A stretch of 29,372 nt of DNA from NCBI GenBank assembly GCA_019648995.1, contig BLXT01008389.1, positions 696,527 to 725,898 on the forward strand, read 5' to 3'. The notes under the pieces were generated by a model. That model made no database searches. It saw only the letters and a program-made list of their open reading frames with translations, and had not been told where the DNA came from. Below are positions 21,560 to 29,372 of this stretch, in pieces. The DNA is from Plakobranchus ocellatus. Taxonomy: Eukaryota; Mollusca; Gastropoda; Plakobranchidae. Position numbers and translations under genes: made by a program. Position 1 is the stretch's first letter, and each line of letters begins with the position of its first letter.

Positions 21560-21668
21560 TTATCGCTTGCTGTTGGGATGCCCTGTGCCCCTCATGGGCA
21601 TCTTGAAGTTGGACGCAGCCTGATACTGGAGCTGGTAGGCTAGAGGGTGGATCTTGAAGCCGTACAGT
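21560..21668 (-). CDS. CSNK2B: CSNK2B coding exon 6 (last)
   Basis: The first base completes Arg, then [20 protein letters not shown] and [15 protein letters not shown], stop TAA at 21562-21560. The acceptor is [16 protein letters not shown] is the conserved segment that docks on the catalytic subunit. The extreme tail is lineage-specific. Confidence 0.94.
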
Positions 21669-24600
21669 CTGGAGGTGATCAAAATAAGACTCACAGTGAA
21701 TTGTCAACTTAAAATGCAATAGAGATAGACAGAGAATAACTTTCATTGAAAGTCTCAACTCATGGGCAATAGGCAATGGCAGCAACAACAGCCTTATATA
21801 AGTTTAACTGAGAACAGATTTTAGTGGAGGACAATGACTGTCATTGTTTGTTCCAGACAAAACACCAACACACAAAAAATGCAAGACAAATCATGATAGT
21901 TGTGAGTGCAGAAATTTTAGAAATGGAAGTAAAACACATAGGCTCAAGGCATCCGGAAATAATACCTTTAGGATTATTACCATCATTGTAGACATTACTA
22001 GCACTGCTACAGAAACATTCAAGCGATCTTTCCAGCAAATGAATTGATATCAAAATGTCTAAGAAAAAGAACAGCAAGTGATAAGAAGAAACAATTTGTT
22101 TGTGCTCATTACTTCATCAAAGGTTTATTCTCCTGATGAATAGATCCAATCAAAAGATTAACATCCATAGTAATCAATTAAAGGTTAAAATTTTCAAACA
22201 ATTGGTATGACGATCTTTGCGAGTTAGTCATGTCTAGAAAACTAGGTCTAGATCCAGTGATTTTTTTTTTTTATCACAATGAAGCTGAAAATATCATTGA
22301 AAACTCTAGAAAATGATGAGAATTATAATTTGTTCCATTAATTTTTTATCTGATATGTTGTTGATCATTTACATTATCAATCCTAGGGTGATCCTAGGGT
22401 GAAGGGTTAACTCTTTATCCAGTTATTTTTTAACTCATTTTTGGGGGGTTTTTCTCCCTTGTCGGCAAAAAAATTACAGGATGTATTTTCAAAATGCCCA
22501 TAAATCACTAAATTTTGTTTCAGCTTATTGTCCAATACACAAATGAAAGGGAAAAGAACATAGTAAACTGTGAAAGCAAAATTATATAACTTTTTTCTCG
22601 TAATGCTGTATTATTGTGTGAGTGCAAAAAATGGTGAAAAGTGGTCATGTACAGTGAGAGCGTTTTTGACTGGATAAGCGATTGGTTAAAGAGTTAAAGG
22701 ATACTAAAGGCTGGTCAAAAAACTTGCTCAGCAATATTGTGAGCCTTGCGAAAATACCACTGATTTGAAAAAGTAGTCGTAAAAGGTCTCTTATTAGCTT
22801 GCTCAGGAAGCAACAGACAACAGTAATTGCCATACACTCATATGCTCTACTAAAGGTCCTGAATATACCTGTAACTGGGAAAGTGGAAGGTTGGAGATGT
22901 AGAAGTAGACAGGGTAGATTCCTTGAAAGTTTGAATATTTGGGCCATAGGAAAAAGGCTAAAATAAATATAATCATTTCTGAGTTTATATGTGGATCATC
23001 ATCAAGTGCCTTGCTTGTAAGCATTGGCGATCATGTCCATCCACAAATCCCTATCTTTGGCAGCGGCCAGTATATCTGACACTTTTCCTAGTCCAAGCCA
23101 TGTGGCCAGTCCATCCATTATCTTCTCCCTTTGTCTTCCTCTGCTTCTTTTTCCTTCAAACTTTCCTGTTGTTACCAAATGTTCCAGTTTTCCTCTTCTC
23201 ATCACGTGGCCCAGAAAGGTGACTTGACGTTTCCTTATGTTCTGACCAGTGATCTTCTTTTATTAGCTTCATTCAGAACTCTCTCATTTGTTTTCTTTGC
23301 GGCCCAAGGTATCCAGAGCATTCTTCTAAGGAACCACATTTCTGTTGCTTCTAGTTTATTTTGAATTTGCTTTGATATATGTGGATAGGGATTAATTGAA
23401 GAGCCTGACACCCGAAGAAAGAGGGAATGAGGGAAAGGGGAAATGTTAAAACTGGGAATGGCAGTTTAACACAGCTGCCAATTGATACACTTGACGAAAA
23501 ATCTGTAATCATTCCAAAGTTTTAAACCGACTGCTGCACTTTATCCAGGACCATTCTAAGGCCTTGAGCTGGTGTTTCAAAACCCTCACATTATCATGTT
23601 TATCTTCATATCCAACTAAACATGAGTGAAAAAACTTGATTCATTGCTAGATTTTTTACATTAAATTCTTAACTCATGCAGGGCCCATTCTGCTAAAAAT
23701 TAAAAATACTTAATTGTAGATACAAGTGGCATTTAATTCACTAAATACATGAAAGTGAAATTGAGACTAATCAGGTAAAGGACAAAATTCAAAAGGTCGA
23801 CAACAAAACCTATTTTTACATGATCTACAGCGCATCATCCATATCAAAACTGAGAAGTTCATGCCAATTACCCAACACAGGACTGTTACAGGTTCCAAAG
23901 CCAATGACTTTTAGAACTCTAGAGTAAGCCTATTATCTTCTTTATCCACTCCTACTTCAGTTTTACGATTTCTTTTATCTTCAACATCATTTATGGCACC
24001 ATTATAGATCATTTCACCAGTCAGTGAATAAGTAAGTTCAAAAAACCCAAAAAAACTAGTAGCTAGTTTTAACAAAATTGTAATCCTGTTCGTTCTATTT
24101 CTTTTAACATTAAAAATAGAAATAAAAGGCAGGATCTTTTGGTTGAGAAAAAGCAATGAGCTCCAAGGAATTTAAATATAATAACGAGGCTTATTGCATA
24201 CTTGAAACATGTATGCCAAAGACAACTCTGTTCAAGCAATGGCAGGCAATTTTGCCAATGCCCACAAAGGGCAATACAGCTGTTTATAAGTTAATAAACA
24301 AACAAAAAAGGCCTAAAGATAATCTTTGGGTTCAAAGTCATAAATGTTCTTGGTCAAACAAAGCCTTTTCTCATCAAAGTCTAGAAGGTTTTTGAGGCAT
24401 TGCAGATAAAAAGAAGCTGCACGCCTCGATATTTTAAAACCTGAATTAAGCAAAGTCAAATCTTATGAGGATTCAATTAACATCAATGAGCTATCACAAT
24501 AAAACATTTTCCTACCTGGCGACAAACTGGTTTGAAGGACGTTTAGGCCTATACTCTGGATGAACCATGAATAACATATGAGGGAAGCCAGTGCCGAAGT

Positions 24601-27600
24601 AAGCTCCATCTGTATGGTGATGTCTAGATGACTTTGGAGTGTATGCATCTTGACATTTGGGGCAGTAGAGCTTCACCATTGCCTCACCCGGAACATCAGA
24701 TAAACCTGTGAAAAGCATGATAAACGTCAGGAAGAGCTGTGTAACAAAGAATTTATTATAAAGAATTATAATAAAATAAAACTTCATGACAACAAAAGGT
24801 TTATACCAATTTATTTTAAAAAGGAAAGAAAAATAAGATGGGTCTTGACGTTTCCAAGGGGTAATAAAGAATCAAGACTATCTACACTGTCTACCCACCT
24901 ATAGGAAGCATAGGTTGATTTTCACAGTAAACCCTCGGGCAGTAGCCAAAATCTCCTTGCTGCCATTTTTCAATCTAAATGAGACAGAAATAGTAGTCAA
25001 TATAGTAAAGTGTTACTTGAGCCTTCTTAAGGTAAGAAACAATATAATTGTTTTATTTTTAAAAAACTACATGTATGGTTTTCCTAAAGTGCTTTGCAAA
25101 AATTGAATAACTTATCATCCATGAAAATATATTAAAAAAAAAAAAACAAACAAAAAAAACCCCAAAAAACACATCCTGCATATATCATTAACCTCAAACC
25201 ACCCTTCTTTTTCCCACATCTGTTTCTATTTTCTTTGTAAGGATAACACTACTGTTTTCTAAAATGTTAATACTTTTTAAGTGAATAGAAGAAGATGTCA
25301 ATGTGAAAACAGTTTTTTTCAATGGAAGGATACATGTCCATTCATTATACATTTCAACTCATCATCACTGCTTTCTTATGTAGCACTTGCCACATCAATA
25401 TTTACAACGACTAAATTTTTTACCAAGTATAAAATATGATTGTTAACAAAAAGGTTACAGAAAGCATGAAGGTTTCAATCAGTGAAAACAATTGGTAAGC
25501 CAAACATAAAAACCGAAAAGGTTCAAAGAGCAAAAACAAACTTTTCAAGACCATAATAGTTATTTAGATAGAGAATTTAAAAACACAGCATTTTTTTTTC
25601 TTCCATGAAAATGAAGCATTAATAATGTTAACTTACAAAAGATTTACAACAAATAGAATTCTAACTATTTCAGATATTTTTTTTTAAAGATGAGTTTCAA
25701 GCTACCATACAGAATAAACATTAGATTCTTGCAGTAGCAACAAAAAAATTGACTTGATTGTTTTTGCCAGCCCATATAGTACATTAAAGCCTGAACTACT
25801 TGTAAGAAGATATTACCATACACATTTACAACAGAACAGTATTTATCTTTGCTAAAATTCAGGTTATTCAAATCTCCTAATGTTAAAAAAAAAAAAATAA
25901 TCAAAGGAACTAATAATTTGAACTACGTCCAAGTATTTTTTAAGCCATTACAAGATGTCAATGTATTTGCTTTGAGAAAATGATACCTCTGTGACTCTCT
26001 ATCTGACATATCTAATGCGAAGCCTCAAGCCCATACAAATATAGTACATGCAGAAATCCATCTGTAGAAAACAGCATTTCCAGAAAGCTCTGCCAATAGT
26101 TTGAGATATTATTACCAGCACAGCAGTCTAATCTTATACCAGCTTTAGAGACGCTTACCATCTGAGCGATGCCCCTGTTTGTCATGATGTATCTCGCATG
26201 GATGAGGCCATACAGCATCTCTGCTGCCTGTTCAATGAGGTCACTCTGGTTCGGATTCTCCTCAAGTTCATCATCTGCTCGGAGAGTTTTTCGAGATTTT
26301 CTCAGGCCTAAATTCGCTGAAGGCTTGCACACATTTCCTTAATTAAAAACTTAACTTATGCTCTTAGAAAAACCCCAACCATTTTGTTTTGATTTTTAAA
26401 AATAACAACATATAAAACTGTGTAAGTTGTATTGCATTGTGGTTGGGACATTTCTTTGGACCAAATACACACAGGCCTATGGATCCAAAAGACCAATACG
26501 TGTCTTGGTTTTCGCAACATCTCAGAGGAAAAGAAGCCTTGAGTGAGAGTAGACTCTATTGAAGTGACCAACACCTAGGGCTAGAAGTTGGAATGGCAAT
26601 ATTGTAATATAATAATCTCTTAAACTAAAAAAATTCCAAGGGCCTCCACTTTTCACATGATGCACTGTACACTCCTCAAGAAGAAAGATCACAGAGTACT
26701 TCCTGATTATAAACTCACATCTAGACAACAAATCAGACCAGCAAAGCTATAAAACTATCTTTGCCCATAATTATGTGTTCAACTCCTAGAGATCTAAAAA
26801 TTCATCCACAATCGTCAAGAGACAAGAGAAAAACAAATCATGACAAACTCAGGGAAAACCAAATCATGAAATTGTTTTTCACTTTTAAAATTTAATGGAG
26901 GGTAAGTGTTAAACAAATCAACACTCATAAAGAAAAAGTTTAAATTAGAGGAAATTGCTTGAAATCATCCATTTTGTATTAATTGTTAAACTTTTTTTAA
27001 AAGGTGGCTTATGACCCACAGTATATGGGAAACCGCAACATGTTCTTATAAAAAACAACAACAAAAAATGTGTAGCCATATAAATGTTATTTTAGTGTTG
27101 TTATTGATTTTAACCAACAAAACTGGAAAGTTCAAAAGCAGGTGAAAAAAAATATTGTGAGCAAAGTTTCAGAAAGAGACATAAGAATTCTAACATAAGA
27201 ACTTCCCATCTCAGTTAAAGTTTAAAGTTAACCAAGGAACTGAAAACTTGAGTTGTACCAATTCAAATAGAAACAAACAAACGAACTGCAGAACTGAAAA
27301 TGCGAAAAATGGAAATAACCAAAAAGGCTTCAGAGCAGAAATAAAAAAAACCAACCAACCAAAACAAACAACAAAAAAAAAGCCACTGAGTGTGGCAATG
27401 CAACTGAGACATGATAAATTACCATCTTGACAATGCCCGAGTTGGTGAGAATGAATCTACAATGAATCAAACCATAGACCATTTCAGCTGCCTGCTCAAT
27501 AACATCACCCTCCACACTTTCTTCCTCTCCCTCTGGAAGGTCCACAACAAAGATTACCAGTTTGAGAGAAATATGCGCACAAACTAAAAGTGATGAAATG

Positions 27601-28844
27601 ATAACCAGCTGAGCTTTGCAGATTGAAATAGTAAAAACGAAGAGAGTGTGTGACAAATAATAACATGAACTCACAAATTTGCTTCAAGAAAAAAAGTCAG
27701 TGAAACACGGCAAAATAATAGCAGAATGAGAATGATCAGATGTAGATTAATTTGGTTCTCTTACAGGCTTCTATAAAGAATTGCATGATGAAAAAAGGAG
27801 CTTTTTTATGATTATTCAACTTACAGGTGAGATAATTTCAGAGCTTCCTCTTAAAACCCAAAAATTATTATTTATTTATTTAACGCTTTATTTAGCAACC
27901 ACATCAAGCTTTAAAACATTTTCTGGTTGCTATTTTATTTTAAATTCTTCCCCCCCCCCCCCCCACTTTTAGTTATGACACCCTTCCCCTAAGCAATACT
28001 GACTTCTGCTTATAATTTTTTAGCATGCAGCTAGAAATTAATTCTCTATACCTGGCTCCAGATCAAGAATCATATCCAAGGCCTGCCTGTAGTGAGGTAC
28101 CTGCTCATTTAGACCTGTCAGATTAAACTTATCCTGGATATAGTCTTCGTCCACCTGAAAAGTATTAGTTAATAGCATTTAAATTTACTGGAATGTATTG
28201 AGCAATGACTACAGTAAATAATAGATCGTAAAAAATAAAAAAACAAAAAATGACAGCATGTTTGCTTTTATAACAGTTCTTATGGGTCGCAGAACATTCA
28301 CTGAGAAAAAAGATTAATCTTTTTTTTTCTCTCCCTTATTTTAAGTGCTCTTCCAACAACTGCAAATGCTTCATACATTATATAAGCAGAAAATTATTTT
28401 TTCTTCTTCTTCTTTTTTCCACCACAAGGCTAAGGAAATGTGGTTTTTGGCTCTATAGCAATTGTTGAAAATGTTTCACAATGTTCTACTTTAATGCTTG
28501 TAAGTGATTTGGTCTAGTTTCCACACATATTTTAATTAGACTTATCAGATAACTTTTAATCTCCAGTCCATGTATATATCCTATTTGGAAAATTCTACAT
28601 TTCACTTGTATAGAAATCAAATTAATATAAATAATAAATTACAAGCCTTTCAGGATAATGACCAAATTTTCTGATCAAAACCAACATGCCATTCTAAAGT
28701 AGACTAAGATGCTTTCTTCTTAGAGAGAAGGTGAAAGTTTATCAAACGTCTGACTTTCAATCCCATACTTACCTCACAGAAAAATTCGTTTCCCCTGAGG
28801 CCACAAAACCATGATATCCACGAGACTTCCTCAGAGCTACTCAT
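21560..28844 (-). CDS. CSNK2B: CSNK2B orthologue, CK2 regulatory beta subunit (gene span)
   Basis: Exons 28844-28773, 28154-28052, 26274-26159 (or 27532-27423), 24974-24899, 24705-24516 and 21668-21560 join in phase. With exon 3b they give 666 nt (221 residues); with exon 3a, 660 nt (219). Human CK2beta is 215. CK2beta dimerises and holds two catalytic alpha subunits in the CK2 tetramer, tuning substrate choice. Visible landmarks are the N-terminal autophosphorylation serines (MSSSEE), RQALDMILD in the destruction-box-like region, the acidic loop, and zinc-finger cysteines at canonical positions 109, 114, 137 and 140 (CPRVYC, CPKC). The C-terminal [15 protein letters not shown] motif binds catalytic alpha. 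The tail after ASNFK ([13 protein letters not shown]) differs from the vertebrate one. The duplicated third exon is the exceptional feature. Confidence 0.96.
21718..21857 (+). mobile_element. non-LTR retrotransposon 3'-end relic, copy 2
   Basis: The frame from 21721 reads [20 protein letters not shown] before a stop, a typical post-reverse-transcriptase tail. Bases 21748-21857 align by eye with 7158-7266 (AACTCATGGGCAATAGGCAA, TTTAGTGGAG, TGTTCCAGAC). It lies in CSNK2B intron 5, antisense to the gene and close to exon 6. Confidence 0.6.
22990..23390 (-). mobile_element. 5'-truncated non-LTR retrotransposon (reverse-transcriptase C-terminus and 3' tail)
   Basis: On the minus strand, [20 protein letters not shown] and [20 protein letters not shown] run into a one-base frameshift near 23235-23250. 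The frame then continues [32 protein letters not shown] and [17 protein letters not shown] to TGA at 23004-23002. That order (LExxEMWFxRRM, [18 protein letters not shown]) is the standard C-terminal region of retrotransposon ORF2 proteins. Just after the stop comes TGATGATGATC, like the short 3' tandem tails of RTE-type elements. The 5' part is missing. It lies in CSNK2B intron 5, sense orientation. Confidence 0.82.
24516..24705 (-). CDS. CSNK2B: CSNK2B coding exon 5
   Basis: Two bases complete Gly124, then [20 protein letters not shown] and on through [19 protein letters not shown] to NQFVA plus two bases of Arg. It carries the second cysteine pair of the zinc finger and the dimer interface. 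The acceptor is TTTTCACAG and the donor GTAGGA. Confidence 0.96.
24899..24974 (-). CDS. CSNK2B: CSNK2B coding exon 4
   Basis: [20 protein letters not shown] and PMLPI plus one base. It carries the first zinc-finger cysteine pair (109, 114). The vertebrate LEKYQQ is IEKWQQ here. It starts ATTGAA, so joining it directly to exon 2 (skipping both exon 3 copies) would read GAT TGA, an immediate stop. The donor is GTGGGT. Confidence 0.95.
24975..26158 (-). other. CSNK2B intron between exon 3b and exon 4
   Basis: AT-rich and without a recognisable gene or element. I looked for further copies of the duplicated exon (the GAACAGGCAGC-like core) on the minus strand and saw none. Confidence 0.6.
26159..26274 (-). 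CDS. CSNK2B: CSNK2B exon 3b, canonical acidic-loop exon (alternative)
   Basis: The first two bases complete Asp59, then [20 protein letters not shown] and [18 protein letters not shown] (to residue 97), phase 1 in and phase 0 out. Its length and sequence match vertebrate CK2beta almost exactly (ILTN is IMTN here), so this is the canonical form. The acceptor CTCCGAGCAG has a weak pyrimidine tract; the donor GTAAGC is good. In CK2beta this acidic loop is the site linked to polyamine binding and down-regulation of the kinase. Confidence 0.95.
27423..27532 (-). CDS. CSNK2B: CSNK2B exon 3a, diverged duplicate of exon 3 (alternative)
   Basis: The first two bases complete Glu59, then [20 protein letters not shown] and [16 protein letters not shown], phase 1 in and phase 0 out, exactly as exon 3b. 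It lies 1.15 kb upstream of 3b on the same strand. The acidic loop is two residues shorter with no shared sequence, yet still acidic. Over the last 27 codons it differs from 3b at about 25 of 81 bases but only 8 residues, mostly conservative (L/V, Y/F, M/L). That argues for selection on protein rather than a decaying copy. The acceptor CCTTCCAG is modest and the donor GTAATT is weaker than that of 3b. Joining 3a to 3b shifts frame to a stop inside 3b, so the two are alternatives. Confidence 0.85.
27950..27964. repeat. C15 homopolymer (G15 in the CSNK2B transcript)
   Basis: Fifteen consecutive C on the plus strand within the intron between exons 2 and 3a, so the pre-mRNA carries a G15 run about 420 nt upstream of the alternative exon. 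Its length is prone to assembly error. Confidence 0.9.
28052..28154 (-). CDS. CSNK2B: CSNK2B coding exon 2
   Basis: [20 protein letters not shown] and [14 protein letters not shown] plus one base (residues 25-58). Nearly identical to vertebrate CK2beta, including RQALDMILD. The acceptor is ATACTTTTCAG and the donor GTATAG. Confidence 0.96.
28773..28844 (-). CDS. CSNK2B: CSNK2B coding exon 1 (start)
   Basis: ATG at 28844; [20 protein letters not shown] and FFCE (24 codons, phase 0 out), donor GTAAGT. MSSSEE holds the autophosphorylation serines. The start is certain from conservation. Just upstream on this strand are possible acceptors CTTCCCCAG (exon start 28877) and TTTGTTTAG (28860), so the ATG probably lies in mRNA exon 2 behind a non-coding first exon. 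Confidence 0.95.
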
Positions 28845-28877
28845 TCTGGTAGTTTTGCTTCTAAACAAAAGTGATTT

Positions 28878-29372
28878 CTGGGGAAGGTAAACCATTTTTA
28901 TGTTTATAGAAGTTTAGAACAATATTGATTCTATAATTATCTTCTATTGTTTACGAAAAAAAAAAAAGTTCATAATACAGTTACAAATATTAGATGGAGA
29001 GAGAGAGAGGAAATAGCAAAGAAAACAAATGGTTCTTGCTATTTTAATTGCAAATGCACTAAAAGAGTAAAGACAAATAATTTAAAATTCAGTAAAATCT
29101 ATCCAGAAAAAGAAATTCGTTAAAAAAATATGCATTTTAAAGTCACTCAAAATATTTTTGGCAATCACTTTTAAATTTTATTTAGTAAGTGTAACTCGAC
29201 ACGCACATTTCACTATTTTATTTCAAAACAAGATTTTTATTACAATTAAGTTTATTTTGACCAAAATTGAGTGATCATTTGTACATGTTGTAGAGAAAGC
29301 TGGATATCGTGGCTTCAATCTTTGAAGAAATTGATGACAGAGTGTTTTAAACTAAAATGCTTGATTTTCTTG
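28878..29372 (-). other. upstream of CSNK2B coding start: probable 5' UTR intron
   Basis: AT-rich, with no coding exon seen. It contains a short (GA)n run at about 28996-29010 and several homopolymer A/T runs. The non-coding first exon and promoter are probably beyond the window edge or unrecognised here. Confidence 0.45.

Noticed and set aside
22381-22402. CCTAGGGTGAT direct repeat, considered as a telomere-like sequence
   Set aside because: Only two short copies and not a TTAGGG array; chance or slippage is enough.
24156-24395. 79-codon plus-strand open frame in CSNK2B intron 5
   Set aside because: No motif I recognise and no supporting signals; random frames of this length are expected in sequence of this size.
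25665-25904. Minus-strand open frame of 79 codons in a CSNK2B intron, considered as a third alternative exon
   Set aside because: No similarity to exon 3a or 3b, no suitable splice borders and phases, and an AT-driven composition.

Overview
The window is AT-rich metazoan nuclear DNA. Its genes are split into short exons with GT-AG introns, and there is no sign of bacterial operons. The coding exons, a mariner element, non-LTR retrotransposon remnants and SINE-like repeats suggest an invertebrate. A mollusc, probably a heterobranch gastropod, is my best guess, based on the style of the repeats rather than on a diagnostic marker.

Two protein genes are well supported, and they converge. On the plus strand (coding 2561-15125, ten coding exons) lies a complete orthologue of WDR31, a seven-bladed WD40 protein of the ciliary transport machinery. 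I assembled it as 357 residues with every exon phase consistent. On the minus strand (coding 28844 down to 21560) lies a complete orthologue of CSNK2B, the regulatory beta subunit of protein kinase CK2. It is 221 residues in the canonical form. The left edge may hold the last exon of an unidentified plus-strand gene (2-88). The 6.4 kb between the two stop codons (15126-21559) shows no convincing gene.

The main discovery is in CSNK2B. The exon encoding the acidic loop and the following helices is present twice, at 27532-27423 and 26274-26159, with the same entry and exit phases. The two differ in sequence but both are open and protein-like. Including both, or neither, creates an early stop, so the genomic sequence itself makes them mutually exclusive. 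This predicts two CK2beta isoforms that differ in the acidic, polyamine-binding loop.

A second striking structure is in WDR31 intron 3. About seven tandem copies of a 65-69 bp unit each repeat the 3' splice site plus the first ~45 bp of exon 4, giving a ladder of decoy acceptors just upstream of the real one. Every decoy I read leads to a premature stop.

Mobile DNA: a 1362 bp mariner with TA target duplication and 25/26 bp inverted repeats sits antisense in WDR31 intron 7. Its transposase frame is broken only by five TGA codons. CSNK2B intron 5 holds a 5'-truncated non-LTR reverse-transcriptase tail and one of two copies of another retroelement 3' end; the other copy is in WDR31 intron 5. 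There are two copies of a possibly tRNA-derived SINE, a 50-bp x 8 tandem array downstream of WDR31, and several smaller tandem and simple repeats.
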